Source: JAHFKM01 sp035655455 (lineage in GTDB: Archaea; Nanobdellota; Nanobdellia; SCGC-AAA011-G17; GW2011-AR18). Taken from it: a stretch of 10,460 nucleotides of DNA. The DNA lies in NCBI GenBank assembly GCA_035655455.1, contig DASRUL010000027.1, positions 1 through 10,460 on the forward strand, written 5' to 3'. Positions 1 through 5,746 of this stretch are shown piece by piece; the first letter of the stretch is position 1, and each line of letters begins with the position of its first letter. Under the pieces are notes generated by a model that saw only the letters and a list, made by a program, of their open reading frames with translations, searched no databases and had not been told where the DNA came from. Made by a program: the position numbers and the translations under genes.

Positions 1-2062
1 TTTCTTCAGAAGCACTAGTTTTCAGTTGAGCGACTTTCAAGAAAAAGACATCTAAAAGGTTCCCAACAGGATACCCCCCATCATCTAGCCCTATAAGCGC
101 AACAGTATACTCTCCGGCATCCAATTTAAGAGAAGGAATCCTTCCCACGAAGACTCTTTTGCTTTCCTCGCTTTTTATCATTACATCAAAGCCTCCTACG
201 CTCTTTTTCAACCCCCTCCTTTTCACTCTCTCTCTCTCTTGCTTTCCTCGCCCAATCTCAAAGATCATCTTCTTGAAATTCTCATGAATCATCCGCCTAT
301 TTATTATCTCAAAGCGTACCATTATCTCCTCATTCGCATATGGAATAATACTTTCGCTCTGCGGGCTGATCAAACGCAGCTCAGCGACCAGCCTCTGAAG
401 CGTGAACTTAAACGAAGCGCGTCCAGAAAATCCGGTTTCATTATCGACAACTCTCACCTCCACCTTTCTTTTCTCTCTATCGTTTTTCATTCCGATAATG
501 TCAGGATTCAGAGGATAGTCATACTCCGGCTCACTTCTTTTCTCTTCACCAGGAGCTAATCCTGTCTTCCAAAAGTAGGTGTACTTACCGCTGCCCCCTT
601 CCTCCACAGACGCTTTGAACAGAATCCGCTCATCAATTCCAACCGCGAATACATCTATGTTATGCGGCAGCGTTATCAATTTTATTTTCAGCCCAAACCT
701 TCTCCTCCACGCGGCAACACTTTTCTCTTTTAGCTTTCCCCAAAACCCTCTCGCTCTCTCACCAAGAGGCTCTTTTGGGACAGCAGCAGGTCTTGGAGGA
801 ATAGCGGATTCTTTCGCCTCGGCGCTCTTCATCAGCTCGAACTTGAACAGATCCTTCCTCTCTTTTCCAGAAACTTTGTCCTTTACCACCAACCAAACAT
901 CAAACTTATTTCCTTTTTTCTCAGCATACTCCCCAAGATTCAATATTCTCTTATCACTCTCAGAAGACTCAATCCCATATATCCCATCATCCCAATAATA
1001 CAGGTAACTTCCAGAACCGCCAGTCACCCACGCGCTCAACTTAATTTCCCTGTCGGATAAGGTGTATATTTTTTTTAGAGGATCCGCAATAATTCCCACC
1101 TTAAACCCTCTCCACTCACTCCACCCCTCTCCAATCCCCGCGCCAATCCTTTTCACTCCTCTTCCAACAGCACTAAACGGTTTTTTCCAGTTCTCACCCC
1201 ACCATGACCAGCTTCTTCTCAAAAGTCCAGGGCCGCTCTTGTTAGGATATTCTTCTCTTGGAGTCCTCTCTTCAATTTCAGGAGCACCTTCGTCAGGGCC
1301 ACGAGCTTTTTCTCTCTTTCTTCTCCAATACCCACCCATCCCCAACAGCACAAGCAAAGGAAGCAGCAACGCCCACCAACCAACCGACGCCCACAAGAAC
1401 CACGTTCCAAGCACCAAGCCAACCAAGCCAACAAGGCCAAGATCCCACTCCACCACCTCTCCAGCCTCAGCCTCTCTTCCAAGGCGGCTCGTCAACCAAC
1501 GAAACAGCATAATAATCGCGGCAATCAACGACACAACTATGACAAGGCCAATCAACGCGTCAGCAGCATCAGCATCACCAACCAGGGGAATACCAACTCC
1601 CAGCAGAAGATTAGGATACAACAAATACACCAACAAAAACAACAACAACACCAACAGAATAAGCCTGGCGCCACTCAACAACCCCCTTTCAGGTTCTTCC
1701 TTCCTCTTCTTAAAATCATACAACGCGAGAGGAACGCCCACCACAAACAGCACCAACGCCCACGGGCCAAGACTCACAATAGAAAAGCCAGCCTGCACAC
1801 CCCACAACGCCAAACTCAACCCCAACACCAATCCCAAAACAACAGCCAACAACGAAACAACCCTACTCTCCCCCCACTTCTTCTCAAGCGACAATCTTGT
1901 CACAAGACCAAACAATAAAAAATACAACAAAAAATCAATCCAACCCGCAAACTTGTTGTAAACATCCAAGAACGATCCCTGTATTATCGAGGCTTGGCCC
2001 AACGCACTTGGAAATGCTAATAAACTTAAGACAGCCCACAAGAACCACTTTTTTCCACGCAT
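1..2062 (-). CDS. Seven-helix membrane protein with C-terminal PKD/Ig-like repeats (3' end outside window)
   Basis: A frame open from an ATG at 2062 to the window edge gives 687 residues without a stop, so the C-terminus is missing. Residues 1-22 form a signal peptide-like start (MRGKKWFLWAVLSLLAFPSA). Hydrophobic helices follow at about 39-56, 68-89, 100-115, 133-152, 168-189, 207-225 and 229-245. Basic loops (about 56-67, 116-127, 188-196 and 246-254) all fall on the same side, which predicts a cytoplasmic C-terminal part. That part has two related beta-rich modules at about 318-410 and 450-556, each led by a Trp/Arg-rich amphipathic segment and carrying GGSGSYLYYW or GGSGKYTYFW, a PKD-like signature. 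A third beta-rich segment lies at about 560-676. I do not recognise the family. It could be a sensor, a scaffold or an envelope-associated protein. The ATG is supported by a TATA box 26 bp upstream. The coding call is firm; the function is unknown. Confidence 0.85.
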   Translation of the reverse strand, partial: MRGKKWFLWAVLSLLAFPSALGQASIIQGSFLDVYNKFAGWIDFLLYFLLFGLVTRLSLEKKWGESRVVSLLAVVLGLVLGLSLALWGVQAGFSIVSLGPWALVLFVVGVPLALYDFKKRKEEPERGLLSGARLILLVLLLFLLVYLLYPNLLLGVGIPLVGDADAADALIGLVIVVSLIAAIIMLFRWLTSRLGREAEAGEVVEWDLGLVGLVGLVLGTWFLWASVGWWALLLPLLVLLGMGGYWRRKREKARGPDEGAPEIEERTPREEYPNKSGPGLLRRSWSWWGENWKKPFSAVGRGVKRIGAGIGEGWSEWRGFKVGIIADPLKKIYTLSDREIKLSAWVTGGSGSYLYYWDDGIYGIESSESDKRILNLGEYAEKKGNKFDVWLVVKDKVSGKERKDLFKFELMKSAEAKESAIPPRPAAVPKEPLGERARGFWGKLKEKSVAAWRRRFGLKIKLITLPHNIDVFAVGIDERILFKASVEEGGSGKYTYFWKTGLAPGEEKRSEPEYDYPLNPDIIGMKNDREKRKVEVRVVDNETGFSGRASFKFTLQRLVAELRLISPQSESIIPYANEEIMVRFEIINRRMIHENFKKMIFEIGRGKQERERVKRRGLKKSVGGFDVMIKSEESKRVFVGRIPSLKLDAGEYTVALIGLDDGGYPVGNLLDVFFLKVAQLKTSASEE

Positions 2063-2083
2063 CAACAGGAAGCGCAAAAATAC

Positions 2084-2091
2084 TTATATAA
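2084..2091. promoter_or_regulatory. Shared palindromic TATA box of a divergent promoter
   Basis: TTATATAA is its own reverse complement. Its centre is about 26.5 bp from the trm5 ATG at 2114 and about 25.5 bp from the ATG of the minus-strand membrane protein at 2062. With the usual archaeal TATA-to-start-site distance, both transcripts would begin at or next to the start codon, that is, be leaderless. The plus side is preceded by an A-rich stretch and the minus side by GGAAAGG, either of which could act as a BRE. Confidence 0.7.
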
Positions 2092-2113
2092 ACCTTTCCA
2101 GCAACCATTCTTC

Positions 2114-3103
2114 ATGCGCTGCATAAAAATCAAACTCACAGAAGCAGAAACAGTTAAAAGCGCACTCTCAGAACAAGGATTTCTGGCGAAAGGATACAAA
2201 CCCCTCAAGACAAAAGTCCACCTCTATCTTCCCATCCTTAAAAAGGTTCCAGGCATGGACACCCTCTCAATGACCTTTCAAAGGCGAGAAAAAAAAGAAG
2301 GTTTTAAGGAAGCACTCACAAAAAGGCTCAACAACCTCGAGTTAAAAAAAATAAAAACCTCCATGGACATTCTTGGAACAATCGCAATCCTCGAAATAGA
2401 CAAGGGGCTCAGAACAAAACAAAAACTCATCGCGCGAACCTTACTCAAAACAAACGAAAGCATTAAAACCGTCGTCAGAAAAAAAGGAGAACATCAAGGC
2501 GTCTACAGAACCCAAGACTATGATTATTTAGCAGGAGAAAAAACCTTCGAAACTATTCATAAAGAAAATGGGGCAAGCTTTTTCTTAGACATCCGCAACG
2601 CTTACTTTTCCCCAAGGCTGAGCACTGAACGCCTAAGAATCTGCAAACAAATCAAGAAAAAAGAGACGGTTCTTGTCATGTTCTCAGGCATCGGAGCTTA
2701 TCCCCTTGTCCTCGCAAAAAATACCCAAGCAAAAGAGATTTATGGCATTGAAATAAACCCAGACGCGTGCGAATACGCAGAGAAGAATCTTCAATTAAAT
2801 AAGACAACAAATATTTTCTTACGCTGCGGCGACGTTCGGGAAGTCGTTCCCCACCTCGGCAAAACCTTTGACAGAATCTTAATGCCCCTGCCTTACGAGG
2901 CAGAACGATACTTTCCCCTGCTTCCCTCAATCAGCAAGAAAGGAACTATCGTTCATTACTACGCAATCGCCAAAGAAGAAGAATTCCCAACCCAGAAACA
3001 AAAAGTTATCAACGCATTTCCAAAAGCAATCATTAAGGATGTTGTAAAATGCGGACAACCAAAACCAAGAACCTACAGGATCTGCGTTGACTTTGAACTC
3101 TAG
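2114..3103 (+). CDS. trm5: tRNA (guanine(37)-N1)-methyltransferase, archaeal Trm5 type
   Basis: The 329-residue product matches the archaeal Trm5 layout in order and length; the Methanocaldococcus jannaschii enzyme, as I recall it, has about 336. It uses S-adenosylmethionine to methylate N1 of G37 next to the anticodon of tRNAs, which prevents +1 frameshifting. Visible landmarks are the N-terminal D1 domain (LYLPI at 37-41), the R132 region (YRTQDYDYLAGE), HKENG at 149-153, YFSPRLSTER at 164-173, the SAM-binding loop MFSGIGAYP at 189-197, the acidic strand end EINPDA at 213-218, MPLPYEA at 257-263 and HYYAIAKEE near 280. The methanogen enzyme has MNLP where this one has MPLP; I believe other archaeal homologues also carry Pro here, so this is not evidence of inactivity. 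The ATG lies 26 bp from a TATA box, so the mRNA is probably leaderless. Confidence 0.93.
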   Translation: MRCIKIKLTEAETVKSALSEQGFLAKGYKPLKTKVHLYLPILKKVPGMDTLSMTFQRREKKEGFKEALTKRLNNLELKKIKTSMDILGTIAILEIDKGLRTKQKLIARTLLKTNESIKTVVRKKGEHQGVYRTQDYDYLAGEKTFETIHKENGASFFLDIRNAYFSPRLSTERLRICKQIKKKETVLVMFSGIGAYPLVLAKNTQAKEIYGIEINPDACEYAEKNLQLNKTTNIFLRCGDVREVVPHLGKTFDRILMPLPYEAERYFPLLPSISKKGTIVHYYAIAKEEEFPTQKQKVINAFPKAIIKDVVKCGQPKPRTYRICVDFEL

Positions 3104-3184
3104 AAACCTTTAAAAAACCTCTCACGCCCTCTTTTAAAAAAAGACGTTATCTCTCAAAAGGCATTATCAGTAACCTTGCTCTCT

Positions 3185-3251
3185 GCGCGATGATGATGTG
3201 AACACCCGCGGATCCTCACGGAAATGACGGATGGAAGTAGCTTCTGAGCGC
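3185..3251 (+). ncRNA. Candidate box C/D guide sRNA
   Basis: A perfect box C (ATGATGA, 3190-3196) and box D (CTGA, 3244-3247) are flanked by GCGC on both sides (3185-3188 and 3248-3251), which can form the terminal stem of a kink-turn. Inside are a C'-like ATGACGG (3224-3230) and a D'-like CGGA (3209-3212). C to D' is 12 nt and C' to D is 13 nt, close to the 12-nt guide spacing typical of archaeal C/D sRNAs. The D guide would be TGGAAGTAGCTT, predicting 2'-O-methylation of the U in a target AAGCUACUUCC. I cannot name the target. Box D' is poor and the D'-C' spacing is long. No strong TATA box sits at the expected place, so the RNA may be cut from a longer transcript. Confidence 0.5.
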
Positions 3252-3263
3252 TCATTCTCCAAA
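3244..3263. repeat. Direct repeat, left copy (att-like)
   Basis: CTGAGCGCTCATTCTCCAAA is identical to 4288-4307. Similarity continues after a 2-bp gap through CCCTTTACG (3267-3275 and 4309-4317). The left copy begins exactly at box D of the candidate sRNA; bases just before the two copies do not match. An element integrated at the 3' end of an RNA gene would leave this arrangement, but simple duplication is also possible. Confidence 0.85.
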
Positions 3264-3278
3264 CCTCCCTTTACGGCT

Positions 3279-3287
3279 AAGTAGAAA
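3279..3287. repeat. Target-site duplication, left copy
   Basis: AAGTAGAAA is repeated at 3418-3426, directly outside the inverted ends of the 130-bp element. A following G is also shared, so the duplication could be 9 or 10 bp depending on where the element is taken to start. Confidence 0.75.
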
Positions 3288-3417
3288 GGGGTTGGTGCGA
3301 ATATATGCTAAGATATGCTGTAAAAGATCTTTCTTAGGTAAATCTTGCGAGAAAACCACCCTTTCAACAGCGCATCAAACAAACTTCAGAGTTAAGAATT
3401 AGTTTCGCACCAACCCC
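3288..3417. mobile_element. MITE-like element, 130 bp, non-coding
   Basis: The element has perfect 14-bp terminal inverted repeats, GGGGTTGGTGCGAA (3288-3301) and TTCGCACCAACCCC (3404-3417), and is flanked by a 9-10-bp direct repeat, AAGTAGAAA(G). It has no meaningful ORF. This is the structure of a miniature inverted-repeat transposable element mobilised in trans by a transposase encoded elsewhere. The GGTGCGAA end resembles, from memory, the ends of IS5-type elements. A 9-bp duplication fits some subgroups of that family but not all, so the family is not settled. Confidence 0.75.
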
Positions 3418-3426
3418 AAGTAGAAA
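3418..3426. repeat. Target-site duplication, right copy
   Basis: AAGTAGAAA abuts the right inverted end of the 130-bp element and matches 3279-3287. Removing the element and one copy restores a continuous sequence, CGGCTAAGTAGAAAGTAATG, as the likely empty site. Confidence 0.75.
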
Positions 3427-3435
3427 GTAATGTTT

Positions 3436-3458
3436 AAGAGAGGGCTCTGCCCTCTCTT
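3436..3458. repeat. Perfect 10-bp hairpin with 3-nt loop
   Basis: AAGAGAGGGC (3436-3445) pairs with GCCCTCTCTT (3449-3458) around TCT. It would be a very stable RNA or DNA hairpin. It is followed by only a short T run, so it is not a clear terminator. It could end a short transcript crossing this patch, or be the relic of a small palindromic repeat. Confidence 0.6.
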
Positions 3459-3498
3459 TGCTCCTACACAAAATTGCGAAATCAAGTACAGGAGCAAA
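3457..3498. repeat. Second inverted repeat, 9-bp arms
   Basis: TTTGCTCCT (3457-3465) is the reverse complement of AGGAGCAAA (3490-3498), with 24 bp between. It overlaps the end of the preceding hairpin by two bases, so only one of the two could form at a time. The role is unknown. Confidence 0.5.
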
Positions 3499-3534
3499 AA
3501 ATGAAAGAGGTGTTTAGTTATAAAAATATTGCGT

Positions 3535-3754
3535 CTTAGGGCTCCGGTGCAACCCCTTGTTTCTAGACAATCTTTGTTGGCGTTTGGTGTCTTAGACTAC
3601 CCAAATTTATACAAAAATATCAGAAGAATTAGGAATGCACCAGGGCCTCCAAAAGAAAGTTTATTCTAGAAGCTCGCTAGATTTCTGGCGGAGAAAACCC
3701 TTAAATCTTGATTATTTCACTATTTTCTTTAATCCATTGCTCAATCTCTTTTAA
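3535..3754 (+). pseudogene. Degenerate HTH-like coding remnant (weak)
   Basis: One plus-strand frame reads a segment ending FGVLDYPNLYK near 3615. The next frame continues at once with KISEELGMHQGLQKKVYSR and then RSSLDFWRRKPLNLDYF, closing at the TAA at 3752-3754. Removing one A from the A5 tract at 3613-3617 joins them as LYKISEELGMHQGLQKKVY, which resembles a helix-turn-helix DNA-binding segment. The 3' part overlaps the end of the doc-like gene on the other strand. No good start codon is visible and I cannot name a family. It could be a relic of a recombinase or regulator from the inserted patch, or a chance reading. Confidence 0.25.
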
Positions 3755-4100
3755 GGGATGCTTATTTGCTGCAATTTCTATGATGTAAGGCACAGCCTTC
3801 TCGTACTCAATGCTTATTCTTTTATGACTATATAAAAAAAGGAAAGTTTGCGCAGCAAAATGCGCAGCCCTCTTATTACCATCCATAAAATGATGCTTCG
3901 TTGCAAACTCTAAATACACAAACGCCGCAATCCTTTCTGGACTATCCTTATTCTTCTCTTTAAAATTTATAATCTGATGAATTGTATAAGCTAACCCCCC
4001 CTTCATCACGAACACCTTGAAGACCACCAGACCCTTGAATAATCTTAACGTGAGCAACTTTAATCCATTCTAACAATTCTGCTTGTTCTTTCGGAATCAT
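3701..4100 (-). pseudogene. doc: Doc/Fic family toxin, frameshifted at a seven-G tract
   Basis: Starting at the ATG at 4100, the frame gives MIPKEQAELLEWIKVAHVKI and then the Doc-family block GVRDEGG, but runs to a stop after 46 residues. The rest of the family continues in another frame after the G7 tract (3995-4001, C7 on the plus strand). Dropping one G restores a 132-residue Doc protein, LAYTIHQII following RDEGG. The active-site motif HHFMDGNKR sits at 69-77 of the restored protein and matches the Doc/Fic HxFxDGNKR pattern. Members of this family transfer phosphate or AMP groups onto target proteins; phage P1 Doc phosphorylates EF-Tu. An ATG at 4006, right at the tract, could restart a 101-residue core that keeps the motif. 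The gene lies 9 nt after a small ORF that is the likely antitoxin. The break may be real decay, slippage-based switching or a sequencing error. Confidence 0.85.
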
Positions 4101-4109
4101 AAGAATAAA

Positions 4110-4244
4110 TTAGTGTTTAGCTAATTCTTTGAAAAGCTTGGCATCCTCTCTCAAGATCCTATTCATAAGTCTCTTCATAAAAGTCTTATCTTGAATCTTC
4201 TCAGACAAAACATCCTTTCTTCCAGATTTAATTAGTTTAGTCAT
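4110..4244 (-). CDS. Small putative antitoxin upstream of doc
   Basis: This 44-residue, highly charged product begins MTKLIKSGRKDVLSEKIQDK and ends FKELAKH. It is followed by a 9-nt gap and then the doc-like start codon, the order usual for antitoxin-toxin operons. An in-frame ATG at 4262 would give 50 residues, but the TATA box at 4272-4279 is only about 13 bp from it; the ATG at 4244 is about 31 bp away and fits an archaeal promoter. I see no clear match to Phd, AbrB or other known antitoxins. The role is inferred from position and size only, and the protein might bind Doc directly, bind DNA or both. Confidence 0.6.
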   Translation of the reverse strand: MTKLIKSGRKDVLSEKIQDKTFMKRLMNRILREDAKLFKELAKH

Positions 4245-4271
4245 TTTTCCTAGACTATACATTCTTACTTT

Positions 4272-4279
4272 ATTATAAA
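4272..4279 (-). promoter_or_regulatory. TATA box of the antitoxin-doc unit
   Basis: On the minus strand this reads TTTATAAT, within GTTTTATAATAA. It sits about 31 bp before the ATG at 4244 and decides that start over the ATG at 4262. The direct repeat copy at 4288-4307 lies just upstream of it. Confidence 0.5.
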
Positions 4280-4287
4280 ACTTTCTA

Positions 4288-4307
4288 CTGAGCGCTCATT
4301 CTCCAAA
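4288..4307. repeat. Direct repeat, right copy (att-like)
   Basis: This is an exact 20-bp match to 3244-3263, 1,044 bp away. It lacks the rest of the sRNA before it. It lies between the TATA box of the antitoxin unit and that of the cysteine-repeat protein gene, so it marks the right edge of the accessory patch. Confidence 0.85.
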
Positions 4308-4321
4308 ACCCTTTACGAAAA

Positions 4322-4329
4322 TTATATAA
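4322..4329 (+). promoter_or_regulatory. TATA box of the cysteine-repeat protein gene
   Basis: TTATATAA, the same palindromic sequence as at 2084-2091, is centred about 33 bp before the GTG start. This predicts a leader of only about 7 nt. Confidence 0.6.
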
Positions 4330-4358
4330 ACCTTCAATCACAGAAAACTTCGGAAAAA

Positions 4359-5633
4359 GTGGCGCTTAAAAATCTTCTCACAAAAAAATTCCTTTTTATC
4401 CTTGTCCTCTTAGTCGTCGCCTTCTTTTTATCCACAACGCTCAACACCACACTCACCGGCCAATTCTTCCATGTGGGTGGCGGGGGCGGTGGCGGACTCC
4501 CCATCAGTCAGCCTAGCGGTCAACCTTCCAATGACTTTCAACCCTGCGCCTCAGACAGCACTTGCACGAGCGGCCTTTGCAGAACCCTTCCTCTAGGAAC
4601 AACTTTCTATTCCCAAAGAACACGAGTCACCGTGACTAATCCCAACCAAAAATACTGCCTCTCCAATAATCTTAACACTAACGCCCTCTGCTATCAGGAT
4701 GAACAATGCAGAAATTCCATCTGCAAAATTATTCCCAACAAACTCCTCAACGGCGCTCCTGATACTAACAAATACTGCCTCTCCCGCGTTAGTAACGCTC
4801 CCTACCCTTCCTCTTTTAATATTTACGACTACCTCTGCATCTACGATGAACAATGCAACAACGGAATCTGCAGACCCTTCGGACAATCGAGCAACAAAGT
4901 CTGCCACAGACTCCGACTTCCCGCGAACCAACCCTGCTACTATCACGAACAATGCACCTCCCAACAATGCAACAACGGACAATGCACAGAAGAATCACGC
5001 CTTCCTACAGTCACCCTTACCGCCGCACCAGCCGCACTTAATCCTCAAAACCCCAGCAGCATCGCCGCACTCGAATGGAACGTTCAACGCGCAACAACCT
5101 GCACAGGCGACATCCTCGAAGGCGACAGAAACATCAGAAGCCTCGCAAATGTCCCTTGGATTGGAGAAAAAAATCTTCCCGCAGGCATCTTTGAAGTACG
5201 ACCCACCACTCCCACTCTTTTTAGACTCACCTGCTCCGGTCAAGGAGGAACACTAACCCGAGATGTTAGAATCACCATCCTTTCACCTCCTTCAAACCAG
5301 CAAACCCTCTGCACTGTTACACGGAGCGGAACTGGCAGCACCCAACTCGCAGGTCTCAACGGACAAGCAGCATGCAACTTCCTTTATGGTTCTGGAACAA
5401 GAAGATGCACCGCAGTTCTTGGTCAAAAGATGCGCGTCGAATATCAAGGACACAACTGCCTTACCAATGAGCGAGTTTCTTCGCGCTCAAATGTAGAAAC
5501 CGTTATTGATGAGAGCTGCACTCCCCGCCTTGGAAACGGCGCCTACGCCTCCTGCTCCAATCTCAACACCAACAACCAGCCCTACAGCGCACGAAACTGG
5601 CAAGCTTACGACACTGTCCTTTGCTGCACTTAA
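4359..5633 (+). CDS. Secreted or anchored cysteine-repeat protein with Ig-like domain
   Basis: The 424-residue product begins with lysines and a hydrophobic segment (10-33), a signal peptide or N-terminal anchor, then a run of seven glycines (40-46). Four modules follow, each with C-x5-C-x4-C: Cys 63/69/74, 111/117/122, 160/166/171 and 193/199/204, with a more distant fourth Cys at 100, 140, 182 and 209. Their cores read like CYQDEQCRNSIC and probably form small disulfide knots. An Ig-like beta domain covers about 215-308 and a final Cys-rich domain about 317-424, ending CCT. The even, extracellular-type cysteine pattern points to the cell surface. The start is a GTG with no clear Shine-Dalgarno; the nearby TATA box supports it. 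Adhesion or surface binding is a guess; the function is unknown. Confidence 0.85.
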   Translation: MALKNLLTKKFLFILVLLVVAFFLSTTLNTTLTGQFFHVGGGGGGGLPISQPSGQPSNDFQPCASDSTCTSGLCRTLPLGTTFYSQRTRVTVTNPNQKYCLSNNLNTNALCYQDEQCRNSICKIIPNKLLNGAPDTNKYCLSRVSNAPYPSSFNIYDYLCIYDEQCNNGICRPFGQSSNKVCHRLRLPANQPCYYHEQCTSQQCNNGQCTEESRLPTVTLTAAPAALNPQNPSSIAALEWNVQRATTCTGDILEGDRNIRSLANVPWIGEKNLPAGIFEVRPTTPTLFRLTCSGQGGTLTRDVRITILSPPSNQQTLCTVTRSGTGSTQLAGLNGQAACNFLYGSGTRRCTAVLGQKMRVEYQGHNCLTNERVSSRSNVETVIDESCTPRLGNGAYASCSNLNTNNQPYSARNWQAYDTVLCCT

Positions 5634-5689
5634 CTTTCTTGGGTAAGCGTCTTCCATCTGTCATGAGCGCACCCCTATAATAATCTAGT

Positions 5690-5701
5690 TACTTTAAAGT
5701 A
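5690..5701. promoter_or_regulatory. Perfect 12-bp palindrome upstream of the kinase promoter
   Basis: TACTTTAAAGTA is fully self-complementary and ends 15 bp before the kinase TATA box, a position where archaeal regulators often bind. It may be an operator, but AT-rich palindromes of this length also arise by chance. Confidence 0.3.
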
Positions 5702-5716
5702 GTATTAATAGTAAGG

Positions 5717-5724
5717 TTTATAAT
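5717..5724 (+). promoter_or_regulatory. TATA box of the kinase gene
   Basis: TTTATAAT is centred about 26 bp before the ATG at 5747, so the transcript is probably leaderless and separate from the upstream cysteine-repeat gene. Confidence 0.6.
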
Positions 5725-5746
5725 TCTTGCCCGCTACAACAGCAGC

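Noticed and set aside
239..1961. Long open frames on the plus strand in the first 2 kb
   Set aside because: Their products are Pro/Ser/Thr/Asn-rich and without domains, while the minus strand is open for 687 codons with clear membrane helices and repeated domains. The plus frames are shadows of it.
2882..2902. Loss of the catalytic Asn in trm5 (MPLP instead of MNLP)
   Set aside because: I believe archaeal homologues vary at this position and the rest of the enzyme is intact, so I do not call it inactive.
3436..3498. CRISPR-like repeats or a tRNA gene in the accessory patch
   Set aside because: There are single hairpins with different sequences, no regularly spaced repeat units, and no cloverleaf or T-arm consensus.
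4475..4497. G-rich run in the cysteine-repeat gene as a second phase-variation tract
   Set aside because: It encodes a glycine linker by mixed GGT, GGC and GGG codons, and the frame is intact through it.
4593..5256. Overlapping frames on both strands inside the cysteine-repeat gene
   Set aside because: They follow from repeated codon patterns of the real gene; none has a promoter, domain or plausible composition.
5634..5746. Small RNA between the cysteine-repeat gene and the kinase gene
   Set aside because: GGGT and ACCC near 5641-5674 could pair, but the stem is short and interrupted, and there are no C/D or H/ACA boxes.
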